DNA of 64,000 nucleotides, taken from NCBI GenBank assembly GCA_030847615.1, contig JAUMIR010000001.1, positions 61,517,501 through 61,581,500 of the forward strand, given 5' to 3'. Shown here piece after piece: positions 45,286 through 55,225 of this stretch (positions are counted from its first letter, which is position 1; each line of letters starts with the position of its first letter). The notes beneath the pieces are model-generated. The model had not been told where the DNA came from. It was given only the letters and a program-made list of their open reading frames with translations, and did not search any database. This stretch comes from Gambelia wislizenii. Taxonomy: Eukaryota; Chordata; Lepidosauria; Squamata; Crotaphytidae. The position numbers and the translations under genes are program-made.

Positions 45286-45902
45286 AGATTCTCCTTTGTT
45301 TTTTTCTGGGCTGTGAGGCCATGTTCTGGAATAGTTTCTTTCTGACGTTTCGCATGCATCTGTGGGTGGCATCTTCAGACAATGGTTGGGTAGGAGTGTG
45401 TGTGGAGTTTATATGCTATGAACCCCTGTTGGGGAGTATATGCAAATTTGTGTATTTGAGAGGTTAGTTTCTGGGTTTAGATATGCAAGGATGATTAGTG
45501 TCTGTCTGGCTAATAGTTGGTTGATGGACCATTATCTGCTGGAAATCACCCTGTCCCTGGGTGGAATTCCATTGTAGGTGTTGAGTTTTGATTCTATTGT
45601 TTTTCAAAACTGGAAGCCAGATTTTGTTTACTTTTAGGGTTTCTTCTTTCCTGTTGAAGTTGTCCAGATGTTTGTGGATTTCAATAGCTTCTCTGTGCAT
45701 TCTGATATGATAGTTGTTGGCCTGGTCCAGAATTTCTATGTTTTTAAATAACATTTTGTGTCCTGGTTGGTTTATAACAGTAACAGTATATAGTATAACA
45801 GTTTACAGTATAACAATAAACTCTTCCAGAACACAGCCTCACAGTTTGGAAAACCCCCAAGAAGAATCTATGGTTGCTGGCCGTGAAAGCTTTCGACTTC
45901 AT
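45286..45902 (-). mobile_element. Penelope-like element fragment 1 (minus strand)
   Basis: Flanked by a 12-bp target duplication, ACCAAACACTCT (45274-45285) and ACCAAATACTCT (45903-45914). The minus strand encodes the C-terminal endonuclease part of a Penelope-like protein: 'DQANNYHIRMHREAIEIHKH' then 'NFNRKEETLKVNKIWLPVL', the segment carrying the conserved Arg, Glu and Asn of GIY-YIG enzymes. At 45820-45902 the terminal block (cttccagaacacagcctcac...) appears in opposite orientation, an inverted tail. No RT is present. Confidence 0.7.
45464..45754 (-). pseudogene. Penelope-like endonuclease remnant
   Basis: This 96-codon frame ends the Penelope-like ORF. The REAIEIHKH segment with the following NFNR motif is characteristic of the Penelope GIY-YIG domain. 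The GIY and YIG motifs themselves and the whole RT lie upstream and are absent, so it is a 5'-truncated remnant. Confidence 0.65.
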
Positions 45903-46390
45903 ACCAAATACTCTGAGAAAAGCCTTCATGGCTTCTCCTGTATTATGTAAAAAAAACTCTGAAGGAAATGTGCATTCCCACTCATTGGGACAACAGATTT
46001 GCTTTGCTGCATTCCCCATAAAAGCAGAAGCAGAAAGCCGATTGGTCAGATGTGTGCAGGAGGCAGACCTTACCGACAAGGCAAGTACCTCAAACCACCA
46101 TGTTGGATTTTCGCCATAACGATCATGCGCTGAGGTGCTGAAACAGCCTCTCCCCCTTCTCTGTTTATTTAAGTGGAATATTGCACTTCCACACCTTGGA
46201 TGTGGAACTGGTGGGAAAAAAAAACATGAGTAATCCACTTGAGCCTGCCATCTTTATTTGTAGGCTTGCCCATTTGAACAACAAATGTGGATAGCTTTGC
46301 ATGCCTGCGATCTTGCAAAAAAAAATTGCGGAGACAAATGAAAGCTCTGCCCACTCATTGGAGACATGTGGACCCTGAGAGATTATCCTA

Positions 46391-46800
46391 TTTTATGAAG
46401 GTGTCTACCTCCATCTTACAGCACAGGCAGGTTGATAAGGGAATTTTCTTCCACTATTTGAGTTGTAAGCTGTTTTGGGCTTTCTCCATTCTATTACACA
46501 GAAAATGTCCCTCCAAAGATGGACATAGGTATTTCGTCGAGAGAAAGAACTTCCATTGTTTACAAAGAAAATAAAAGGATGACAATGGTGAAAAAAAGAA
46601 GTCATCTTCTGGTTTCCACTTTGCAGCTTTAAATTTGTATCTTAGTTTTTCTTTCAGGGCTGTGTTCCAGACCCTAGATGACTCTATGCTTAGTCCTTCC
46701 AAAGTTTTTGATTTTGATGATATGTCTAAGCTGGCTGTGTTGATCATCACTGTGATGAGCTCTGCATGGACTAACTATGAATTTTCTCCAACAAATATTG
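46391..46800. other. Unassigned target of the second Penelope-like insertion
   Basis: Non-coding sequence that continues at 47316 once the insertion is removed. Frames on both strands (46287-46574, 46454-46750) have no motif. Confidence 0.4.
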
Positions 46801-46810
46801 ACAGTATCGT

Positions 46811-47305
46811 CAAAGCTTTTTTGTGGTTTTTTCCCCCCAGCCTTTGAGGCTGTGTTCTGGAAGAGTTTACTTCTGACCTTTCTTCTTTCCTGTTGAAGTT
46901 ATCCAGGTGTTTGTGGATTTTGAAGACGAAACCCTAAAAGTAAACAAAATCTGGTTACCAGTCCTGAAAAACACTAAAATAAAAACTCAACACATGCAAA
47001 TGAACTCCACCCAGGGACAGAGTGATTTCTAGCAGACAATGTACCATTAGCCAAACAGACACTAATCTTCCTTGCATTTCTCCACCCAGAAAATAGCCAG
47101 TCAAATACACAAATGTATATATCCTCTCCAACAGGGGCTCACAGTATATAATCCCCCCCCCCACTCCTACCCAACCATTCTCTGAAGATGCCAGCCACAG
47201 ATGCAGGCAAAATATCAGAAGTAAACTCTTCCAGAACACAGCCTCACAGGCCAGAAAAAAATCACAAAAAACCTATGGATGCCAGCCATGAAAGTCTTCG
47301 ACTTA
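46811..47305 (+). mobile_element. Penelope-like element fragment 2 (plus strand)
   Basis: Flanked by ACAGTATCGT at 46801-46810 and 47306-47315 (10-bp target duplication). The left 50 bp (about 46820-46875, 'cagcctttgaggctgtgttc'...) is the inverse complement of the terminal block at about 47222-47270. The body then runs from a partial coding remnant ('gtaaacaaaatctgg', encoding VNKIW) through the 3' region to 'gccatgaaagtcttcgactt'. The design is the same as in fragment 1, in opposite orientation. Confidence 0.7.
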
Positions 47306-47315
47306 ACAGTATCGT

Positions 47316-47488
47316 AAAAGTTTTACAATATGTTATACTAGCTATACTTGGCATAACATACACTGTTATCTACATATAAAAAAATGCTTTGGTATGTTTC
47401 TGTTCCCACTCTGCTGATTGACCACTTAGGAAACATGACACATTAACATATAACATTTCAAATCAACTATAACGGCTAGTTCCATGCC
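47316..47488. other. No recognisable feature
   Basis: Short AT-rich spacer before tandem repeats. Confidence 0.5.
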
Positions 47489-47905
47489 GAGAGCCCCTCC
47501 GCTGCTGCATACACACAGACACATAGACACACACACACCATGCATGCCAAGAAGCGAGGGCTCCCTCCACCACCATGCAATTGTGCACACACACTCTTAT
47601 ACCATGCTACATACACACCCTATGCACACAAGGACATGAGAGCCCCTCCGCTGCCACCATGCAACCACATGTATATACGCACAACACTGCACACACACAG
47701 CATGCTACAGACAGACACACACCAGGACATGAGAGCCCCTCTGCTGCTGCAATGCAATCACAAAAACACACATACCATATGCTACACACACACAATACTA
47801 CAACATCTCCACATTCCACCTCCCACACTACACTCACACCCATGCTACACACACCAGAATGTGAGAGCCCCTCCACCACCATGTTTAGAAAGGACATGAA
47901 GCTTT
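47489..47905. repeat. Irregular CA-rich minisatellite
   Basis: About five units, each carrying a 'gagagcccctccgctg'-like phrase (about 47489, 47551 in variant form, 47636, 47728, 47860), joined by variable (aca)n/(ca)n-rich linkers. Spacing ranges from about 60 to 130 bp. Overlapping frames on both strands (47540-47924) are Cys/His/Thr-rich products of the repeat, not proteins. Confidence 0.75.
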
Positions 47906-47929
47906 CTGCATGATTCCAGCCCAAGGCTT

Positions 47930-48240
47930 AAGAGCAGCTACAGGCTGCACAGAAGGTCCAAGACACAGCTACAGACAACACAGAAAGCCCAAGACCAAGG
48001 AGCAGCTATAGATAGCACAGAAGGCCTAAGAAGCAGCTGCAGACAGCACAAAAGGCCCAAAGCCTAAGGAGCCACTACAGACAGTACAGAAGGCCCAAGG
48101 CCAAGGAGCAGCTATAGATAGCACAGAAGGCCCAAGGCTCAGCTACAGACAGCACAGAAGGCCCAAAGCCCATCTCACAGCTACAGACAGCACACAAAGC
48201 CCAGGAGCAGCTACAGACAGCACAAAAGACCATGTTTTCA
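47930..48240. repeat. Minisatellite, ~34-bp unit, about 9 units
   Basis: The unit is close to 'gcagctacagacagcacaga' plus 'aggcccaag', recurring at about 47934, 47964, 48003, 48034, 48071, 48107, 48139, 48177 and 48209 with indels. It directly follows the CA-rich array and precedes a GC-rich block (48245-48460). Confidence 0.85.
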
Positions 48241-48925
48241 TGGCCAAGACTGAGGGCCAAGTGCTGCTCTTAAATAGCAGTTCTCCTGGCTGTTTCAGGT
48301 GTGCTGCATGATTGCTGCCGGCTGCATCTGATAGCTTGGCCCGGATTCTTCCAAGACTCCCACAGCCAGGGCCTGAGCCTGCAAAGAGACTGTGCTGGCA
48401 GCTGCAGCCATGGGCCTAGTCCTGCGAGGAGAGGCAGATCCTGACACCTAAGCAGCCAATCAGCACACTGAAAACGGCAACATACCCAAGAGAATTATAT
48501 ATATAGATGCCGATTCATCATTTCAGAAAGCTATACAATTACAGATTTCCAGAATTCTTGTAGTTTCTTGTATATTCTTCTTTTATATTTGAAAATTACT
48601 TTTCCCCCTAAATTTAATTTCAAAATATGTTTTAAAAAATAAGAGCAACTGATTTGGGCTCAGAAGTGAACAGACAGCTAAATGGAGATCTTTCAAAACT
48701 ATGTACCATGGATGAACTGGGCCATGTCAGAATTCTGACAGCCCTGTTTTGTACACCAATGAACTAGCATGCCCATGAGGAATAGCTCCATCTGAGGAAT
48801 GATCAGTCCTTTCAAATTTTACATGTGTTGTGGTGGCAAGTTTTGAAGTACAGATGCTCATTATGACATTTATCATAGCTACACCCCAGCCCCCAGGAGA
48901 GTAAAAAAAATACATAGGCAATACA
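48241..48925. other. Unassigned; GC-rich at 48290-48450
   Basis: The GC-rich part contains 'cttaaatagcag' (a TATA-like string at about 48268) and several 'gctgca' words. It might be the remainder of an LTR or satellite monomer, but no partner was found. The remainder is AT-rich. Confidence 0.35.
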
Positions 48926-49125
48926 TATGACTCTGGAGACCAGGGTTTGAATCCTCACTCAGCTGTGGAGACCCACTTGGTAACCCTGGGCAAATCACAT
49001 TTTCTTGTAACCAGAGGAGGGCCAAGGCAACCCCCCTTTGAACAAATCTTGCTAATAAAACCCCATGATAGGTTCACCATAAGTTGGAAATGACCTGAAG
49101 ACATACAACAACAACAACAACAGCT
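48926..49125 (+). mobile_element. Sauria-type SINE lacking the 5' end
   Basis: It begins at 'actctggagaccagggtttg' (B-box region) and includes 'gtaaccctgggcaaatcac', 'ttgaacaaatcttgctaata', 'aaccccatgataggttcacc' and 'gttggaaatgacctgaagac', ending in an (aac)n tail at about 49107-49122. It has the best-preserved BovB-like tail in the window. Confidence 0.75.
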
Positions 49126-49643
49126 ATGTTGATCCACATCAGCACTTTGCTTCTAGCATTTTTTTTAAAAAAATAAAGATAATAGGTCTTTGCTTATCAG
49201 TTTCCCATTCAATATTTCCCATACAAAACACCTTGCATGTCTGCAAGGGTAGCTCAAACCAATATATCCTTAGAAAAATCTATTTTCCCTCCAGCTATTG
49301 CAGAGATTGCAGCTAAACTCAAAGGAAACAGGAAAGCTTGGGATGTTGGCAGCAGATGATATCCTTGTCCTTCTTAATTATACAGTCCCAGATTCTCATC
49401 TTGCAAGTCCGGGTTGTACTATGCCACTGATGTGTAGGCTGATTCTGAATATGCCGTTGCCAGTTGGACAACAGCAATAGGGTGGAGAGGTACAAGTGCC
49501 CTCATTGTGTCTACAGGATGGGCTAGACCAATCAAAAGATATTTTTCAAAATGGCCTTTGCATTAGGCTAGCAGCATATATCCATAGAAAATTGTATTAA
49601 TCCAAATGTTGTTACCATTTCACTCATGGCAAGAGGTGTTTGA
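49126..49643. other. No recognisable feature
   Basis: Unique-looking non-coding sequence. Confidence 0.45.
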
Positions 49644-49651
49644 GCTCTGTT

Positions 49652-49880
49652 CAGGGCTGGTTTAAGGCACTAGCGGTGTCAGCATCTACAGGGGCCCCCA
49701 TCATTGTGGGGGCCCCCATGGTAATCCTCCTCCTGCAAAAACATTATTAGTAATAATCTGAATATCCTGTCCTGTGAATAGCTCAGGTTGAGTTAGATTA
49801 CATTGACCTGAGATAAACATATGCCCCCCCCCCAAAATAAAGCATTACAGGGCCCCCCAGAATTCCTTAAACCAGTCCTG
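49652..49880. mobile_element. hAT-like MITE, 229 bp, with 8-bp target duplication
   Basis: The left terminus is CAGGGCTGGTTTAAGG and the right CCTTAAACCAGTCCTG; these are inverted with one mismatch. The flanking octamers are GCTCTGTT (49644-49651) and GCTTTGTT (49881-49888), one difference. CAGGG-type ends plus an 8-bp duplication are the hallmarks of hAT. No transposase; the interior has an additional short palindrome (about 49692-49720, 'ggggcccccat'). Confidence 0.8.
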
Positions 49881-49888
49881 GCTTTGTT

Positions 49889-50454
49889 ATGGATTTGGCA
49901 GAAGAGGAATATGTCATAGACACATTAAGATGGGAGGCTGAGCACTGCTGAGGTAATAAAAAGCCAAAGTGGCACTCCTTGATAAACAATGAGCTATTAG
50001 ACATAGCTGATGAGCTGGGCTCCCAAATATGAAGCAGTGGGCTGACATGACATGTTTACTACAGCCACCAGAGGAGCAGCAATACAGAAATCCATTGTAA
50101 AGTGTAATCAGTAATAAATTATTAATCATTGGTTTCTAAGCGAACTGAGTTCATCATGAGGGGTTGAGAACATGAATGGTGCAATTATTTAAAAATTCAT
50201 ACGTTGCTGCCCACATAACATATAAATACTCTAAAGTGTCCTTCTATTACCAAGTGGCAGACAATCTGCTTACATGCTGCCTTTTTTAAATGTTAATTGC
50301 CAAAACAAATGGTGGCAGCATATTGTCTGCTGAACTCCCTACAACTTCTTTTGAAAGGATTTTTTTTTTAAATTACAGATCTTACGTAGCTTGTTGGATA
50401 AATAAAATCCACAAGGACGTAGTGCTGTATAGCTGATGTATAACTGGTCTACTG
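49889..50454. other. No recognisable feature
   Basis: AT-rich non-coding sequence before the GC-rich block. Confidence 0.45.
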
Positions 50455-50835
50455 GACAAACCATACGAATGGAAGGGGGCTCGCTGCTCGCCAGTGGGCC
50501 ATTTTGCGGCCCGGCTGGCCCACCCCAAAAGGAGCCCTTCTGGGGGTGCTCCTCCACTCCCTCCCCCGCTGGGGGGGGGCACAGGTTGGGTGACTGCATG
50601 GGCAGCCGCCATGGGGGCCGCCATGATTCCCCCTTCTCTCTCCCAATGCTCCCTATGGCTAGGAGAGGCGGGAATGTAGCAGCCAATCGGAGCAGGCATG
50701 CCTGGCCCTGATTGGCTATCCGGCTGCCTGGGGGGAGGGTCATCTGGCTGTGCAGCAGCGCGGCTGGATGACAACGGTGGGCTGCAACTGAGCTGTTAAA
50801 AGGCAGCTCCGCCGCAGTCACCCAGCATTCAGCAC
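50455..50835 (+). promoter_or_regulatory. GC-rich promoter-like block (possible LTR U3 or CpG island)
   Basis: The GC content rises sharply compared with the AT-rich surroundings. It contains 'agccaatcgg' (CCAAT box, about 50680), an opposing 'ctgattggct' (about 50708) and a 'gttaaaaggcag' TATA-like string (about 50795) followed by a plausible start region. An ATTAAA polyadenylation-like word lies near 51385. The arrangement recalls an LTR with U3 and R, but no paired copy or coding region is visible. Frames through it (174, 130 and 91 codons) are GC-driven. Confidence 0.3.
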
Positions 50836-51870
50836 AAGGGGGCCTGTCAGCAGAAAGCATCATGAGATTGGGTCGCTGGTGGTCTGGGGCCTACACTGCA
50901 TACATTTGGCCTGAGAGAATGCTGTATGCACAGCCTGGGGCCTCTACGAACTTGTAGGGGTGCCTGTTGATGGGAGCAATAGTTGTCAGAAGGCGGTTCC
51001 CATGGGGGAATGCTTTGGTGGCAGATGGCATGGGTCCTGATCATGGAATAAGTCAAAAGGGGATCTGCGTCAAGTTCAAGTTCTAGCACTAAGTCAAGTT
51101 CAAGTTCAAGGGAAGACCCCGCCTCTAGGCACTAACAGTTACTTGTTTTCAGGGGAGGAGAGAGAGTCGGGCGGGACGGCTCAGGCATCATCATCTCTCT
51201 CCTCCATGGGAGTAGGGATTGACTGATGTATAGCCATTGAACCACATTGGTGGAGCCAATGAGAGATCACGACCCATGCATTATCACCAACCATTTAGTT
51301 TGCAAGTTGCGGCCATTTATTGCCAATTATGTCTTTACTAACCTGTATTTAACCATGTTTTCTGAATATGTAAGCAATACAATCATTAAAGAAGCCACAG
51401 TGTGTGCGTGTTCTTTAGGAGGGCGGAGGGGTTGTATGGTCTGGGACTGCAAATGGTTTCTAAATCCAGCTATGGCATGCCATTAGTTTGCAACAAAACT
51501 TCTAGGAATGAACCACTGTATCTTGCAGTACATTTACGGATAAGCTAGGAGCTTCTTAAAAGTTTTCTAAAACCCAGAATGGATTAACCACCCCAGTGAC
51601 ATGGAAGAATCCACCAGCCATGACTCCATTCCAAAACTGTGGGCTGGTTCTTAAAAAAAAAATGACCTCCCAAATATATAAGATTTATAGATGTTCCCTT
51701 GCCCTGAAAAAGAGAGCTTAAACTCAGCTAAGAAATACTCAGATTAATTTATGTATGCCAGGGAACACAGCACCTCAGTGCCAGTCATTTTTGGACCTAG
51801 TGAACACCTGTAATTCAGCATTTGTTAAATATCTGTTGCTAGAACAGCTACAGTCTTCTGCACACTTAAT
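50836..51870. other. Unassigned; short (caagtt)n repeat
   Basis: A (caagtt)n-type tandem lies at about 51070-51112. The remainder has no recognised element. It may be the downstream part of the promoter-like block. Confidence 0.4.
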
Positions 51871-51978
51871 GGAGAGTCTCTCTGGCTTTTCTTCGCAAAT
51901 GAAGATTCAGGAAGGACTCATCCCGCGCTTTCTGCAAGTGCACTGCTGACTAAAAAGGCCAGTCTGAGATAAACAAGT

Positions 51979-52521
51979 CTAGTTGCAGAAAGCACAGCAG
52001 AAGGTCTCCTTGGGTGATGTTTCCGGGTTATGATTCTTTCTGCGTTGTCGTTTCTCTTCAAGACTTGTTCGGCATGAGTTCTCAAATAAGGCTGCAGCAT
52101 TGTAGATAGTGCGTCTCCATGCCTCCCGATGTGAGACCAGAGCGGACCACTGTTGGTGATCAATTTGGCCGAGCCTGAGATGTTGTTTCAGGGAGTCTTT
52201 GTATCGATTTTTTAGAGTGCCCCTCTTACGCTGACCCATGGCAAGTTCACCGTAGAGTAGTATTTTTGGGAGGCGATGGTCCTCCATCCGAGAAACGTGC
52301 CCTGCCCAGAGCAGCTGTGTTCTCAATATCATGGCCTCAATGCTGGTGATCCCTGCTTGCTCAAGGACAGCAACATTTGTCATGTAGTCAGTGTAGTGTA
52401 TATTTAGGATTGTGTGTAGACAGCACTGATGAAAGTGTTCGAGGAGTCGTAATTGGTGGTGATAGGTGACCCATGTTTCAGATCCATAAAGGAGGATAGA
52501 CATTACAATGGCTCTATACAC
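51979..52521 (-). pseudogene. LINE-X C-terminal domain (copy 2)
   Basis: This 180-codon frame parallels 38123-38737: 'SILLYGSETWV', 'ILRTQLLWAGHVSRMEDHRL' and 'KETFCCAFCN'. It stops before the second half of the Cys/His knuckle because the TGT/TGC triplet there has become a stop ('aacTAGact'). Confidence 0.8.
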
Positions 52522-52668
52522 ACTGATTTTTGTGCTTTGCCTCAGGTGTTTATTGCTCCAGACTCTTTTGTGGAGTCTTCCAAAAGCAGTATATGCCTTT
52601 GCTAATCTGTGATCAATCTCTTTGTCAATCTTGGCATCTGAGGAGATGATGCTTCCCAGGTAGGTGAA

Positions 52669-52992
52669 CTACTGAACGGACATGAGCACAGATTTGCCAA
52701 CGGCAATGTGGGGATGGTGGTGTTCGTCCTGTGGTGCAGGCTGGTAAAGAACTTCTGTTTTCTTCAGGTTGACTTCCAGCCCAAACAGCTCTGCAGCTAT
52801 TGCAAAGCAGGATGTTAGGCACTGCAGAGCTGCTTCTATGTGGGCAACAAGGGCAGCATCATCAGAGAAGAGCAGCTCACGGACTAGATAGTTTAGAGTC
52901 TTAGTGTGAGTCCTCAGACGGCTTAAGCTAAACAAGCTACCATCCGTACGGTAACGTATATAGATGCCGTCATCTTCTTTAAGCTCTGCCAT
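52669..52992 (-). pseudogene. LINE-X reverse transcriptase, catalytic box (copy 2)
   Basis: It contains 'YIRYRTDGSLFSLSRLRTHT' and 'ELLFSDDAALVAHIEAAL'; the two aspartates are retained as FSDD. It is bounded by the same two stops as copy 1: TAA (complement at 52999-53001) upstream and TAG (complement at 52669-52671) downstream. Confidence 0.8.
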
Positions 52993-53146
52993 AGCCCTTT
53001 AGAGCATCATGATAAAGAAGATTTTAAATAAATTTGGTGCAAGGACACAACCTTGCTTCACTCCATTCATTATTAGAAAGGACTCAGAAAGAGCATCGCC
53101 ATATCTGACTTGACCATGCTGGCCCTCGTGTAGCAAGATCATCATT

Positions 53147-53713
53147 TTAAGGAATTTGGGATGGACATCCTAGTCTTTCCAGGATCTGCCACAGATCTTT
53201 TCTACTCGCAGTGTCGAAGGCTTTGGTGAGGTCAACAAATGTTACATAGAGACTCTTGTTCTGCTCCCTACATTTTTCTTGCAGTTGCCTAAGGGTAAAT
53301 ACCATGTCTGTAATACTCCTATTGGCTCTGAAGCTACATTGGCTTTCAGGGAGAAGTTCTTCTGCAATAGCAGGAACTAATCTGTTCAGGAGTATCCTTG
53401 CAAGGATTTTTCCAGCAATAGAGAGCAGTGTTATGCCTTGATAGTTTGAGCAATTGGATTTTGCTCCTTTTTTCTTGTACAGGGTGATGATGACTGCATC
53501 TCGGAGGTCTGATGGCAGTTCCCCTTTTTCCCAGCAATTCACAAGGAGTTCGTGGAATTTATCGTGGAGTGCATGACCTCCGTGTTTCCAAACTTCAGGT
53601 GGGATTCCATCAGTCCCAGCTGCCTTGCCGTTTTTTATCTGCTGTATGGCGTTAAGGGTCTCTTCCAAAGTGGGAGCTATGTCCAATTCATTTTTCATCG
53701 GTATTTGTATCAT
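53147..53713 (-). pseudogene. LINE-X reverse transcriptase, fingers and motif A (copy 2)
   Basis: This 188-codon frame has 'NAIQQIKNGKAAGTDGIPPE', 'DLRDAVIITLYKKKG', 'SIAGKILARILLNRLVPA' and 'VTFVDLTKAFDTASR'. It does not have the 1-nt deletion that breaks copy 1 at 37120, but it ends at the same shifted 'CPSQIP' stop. Confidence 0.8.
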
Positions 53714-53717
53714 ATGC

Positions 53718-54135
53718 TGACTAGCTGAGCCTTAGACAACTCAGTTGGCACTAAAGAAACTTTGAAAATATTCAGCCCATTGATTCAGGATGGAGGCTTT
53801 ATCAGTAATTAATGTTTGACCATGTGTACTATATAAGGTTTTATATATATGTGTGTGTGTATGTGTGTGTGTGTGTGTGTCTAGGCCCAGACACTGCTTT
53901 AAGAGCTTCATAAAAGCCTCTAAGATCACCCAGATCTGCACAGTGTTGGATAGCTGAGCTTAGGACTACTCGGTTGGCACTAAACAGACTTTGAAAATGT
54001 TCAGCCCATCGATTCAGGATGGAGGCTTTATCAGTAATTAATGTTTGACCATCTGTACTGTATAAGGAGCTTTGGACATGATAAGTAACTCCAAACACTG
54101 CTTTAAGAGCTTCATAAAATCCTCTATATTCACCC
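53718..54135. repeat. Internal ~230-bp tandem duplication with TG microsatellite
   Basis: The block with 'gttggcact' (53743 and 53973), 'ttcaggatggaggctttatc', 'agtaattaatgtttgaccat' and 'gagcttcataaaa' occurs twice in tandem, offset 230 bp. In the first unit a (tg)n/(ta)n microsatellite (about 53846-53880) replaces the segment found in the second unit. Copy 1 of the LINE has only one unit, so the duplication is specific to copy 2. Confidence 0.85.
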
Positions 54136-54173
54136 AGATGTGCACAGTGTTGTGTCTTTTCTCCTACATTGAT

Positions 54174-55060
54174 CTACCACATGTCTCGGAGTTTTTGTTG
54201 AAGTTTACTACACGTGAGACGGAAAGCTGCTTTTCTTACATGGCAAGTTGGCTGGGAGAGGTATGCCTGGTGAGCAGTTCTCATCTTTGCCAACAGCTCC
54301 TGGATCTCGGTTGTTTTCAAACCGGTCTTGCTTTTTCTTGTGGGAGAACCCAAGGGATTCTTTCGCAGACTGGAGGATACTGTCTTTGATATGTTGCCAA
54401 AGCACTGTAGGAGAAGGATCTGTAGGATGATCTTCAAGTTTTGTTTGCAGGTTTGCCTGGAAGCTGTCTCTCATGGTAGCTTGTTGAAGATGTTGACTTG
54501 GAGCCTCTTCTTTAAGATGCCACCCCTCTTAGGTTTGAACTTAAGATGAAGATTTAGTTTACATCTGATGAGGCAATGATCTGTTTGGCATTCTGCACTG
54601 GCCATCACTCGAGTACGACGGACATCGCAAATGTTTCTCTGGCGGACTAGAACATAGTGAATGATGTGGCAATGTTTGGATCGGGGATGCATCCAGGTTG
54701 TCTTCAAGCTATCATTCTGCTGAAAGATAGTGTTTGTAATAGTCAGTTGTTCTGCACAGAACTCTAGCAGGAGGCTTCATTGCAGTTTCCAACACCATGC
54801 TTGCCTAAGACACCTTTCCAAGCTTCGGAGTTCCTTCCGACTCTGGCATTGAAGGATAATAATTTTATCTTGTACAGGGACTTTTGTATGAGGTGGCATA
54901 GGTCTGTGTAGAATTTGTCTTTCTCTACAGGGTCGGCTTTCATAGTTGGGGCATATATACTAAAGAGAACAATGTGTGGGAGGTGTAAGGAAATAATGAG
55001 ATCAGAGTGTCCTGTTGGCAGGGTTTCGAGTTTGGAGGCAATGGAGTTTTTAATCATAAA
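54174..55060 (-). pseudogene. LINE-X endonuclease and linker (copy 2, broken)
   Basis: Several short overlapping frames cover the endonuclease and linker. They include 'KNSIASKLETLPTGHS', 'SIYAPTMKADPVEKDKFY', 'AECQTDHCLIRCKLNLH' and 'TVLWQHIKDSILQSAKESLG'. A frameshift before the active site turns the ILGDFNARVG region of copy 1 into 'IKLLSFNARVG', so the GDFN catalytic motif is lost. The upstream part lies beyond the CR1 insertion at 59704-59810 ('AHELSQLNIDS'). Confidence 0.75.
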
Positions 55061-55225
55061 GCCTACTCCTGAAAGAAGTTTTTCGGTTTTGGGTTTGCCA
55101 GCGCCGTGTTCTTTAAGGCTGCCTTCCTCATGGAATCATAGAATCATAGAATCATAGAATTGCAGAGTTGGAAGAGACCACGAGGGCCATCCAGTCCAAC
55201 CCCCCTGCCACGCAGGAAATCTTGA

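Larger units (their letters stand above)
45150..46390 (-). mobile_element. Family F dispersed element, copy D, split by a Penelope-like insertion
   Basis: The right part (45915-46390, plus-strand reading) has the reverse complements of the family blocks: 'gggacaacagatttgc', 'agccgattggtcagatgtgt', 'ttaccgacaaggcaagtac', 'cttgagcctgccatcttta', 'tttgcatgcctgcgatcttg' and 'gagacaaatgaaagctctgc'. The left part (45150-45285) appears to continue the element on the other side of the Penelope-like copy. Boundaries are approximate. Confidence 0.45.

Noticed and set aside
47540..47924. His/Thr-rich and Cys-rich frames of 105-119 codons.
   Set aside because: Products of a CA-rich tandem array, open on both strands.
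50339..50863. 174- and 130-codon minus-strand frames in GC-rich DNA.
   Set aside because: Several overlapping frames on both strands are open because of GC-rich composition; none has a domain or initiation context.
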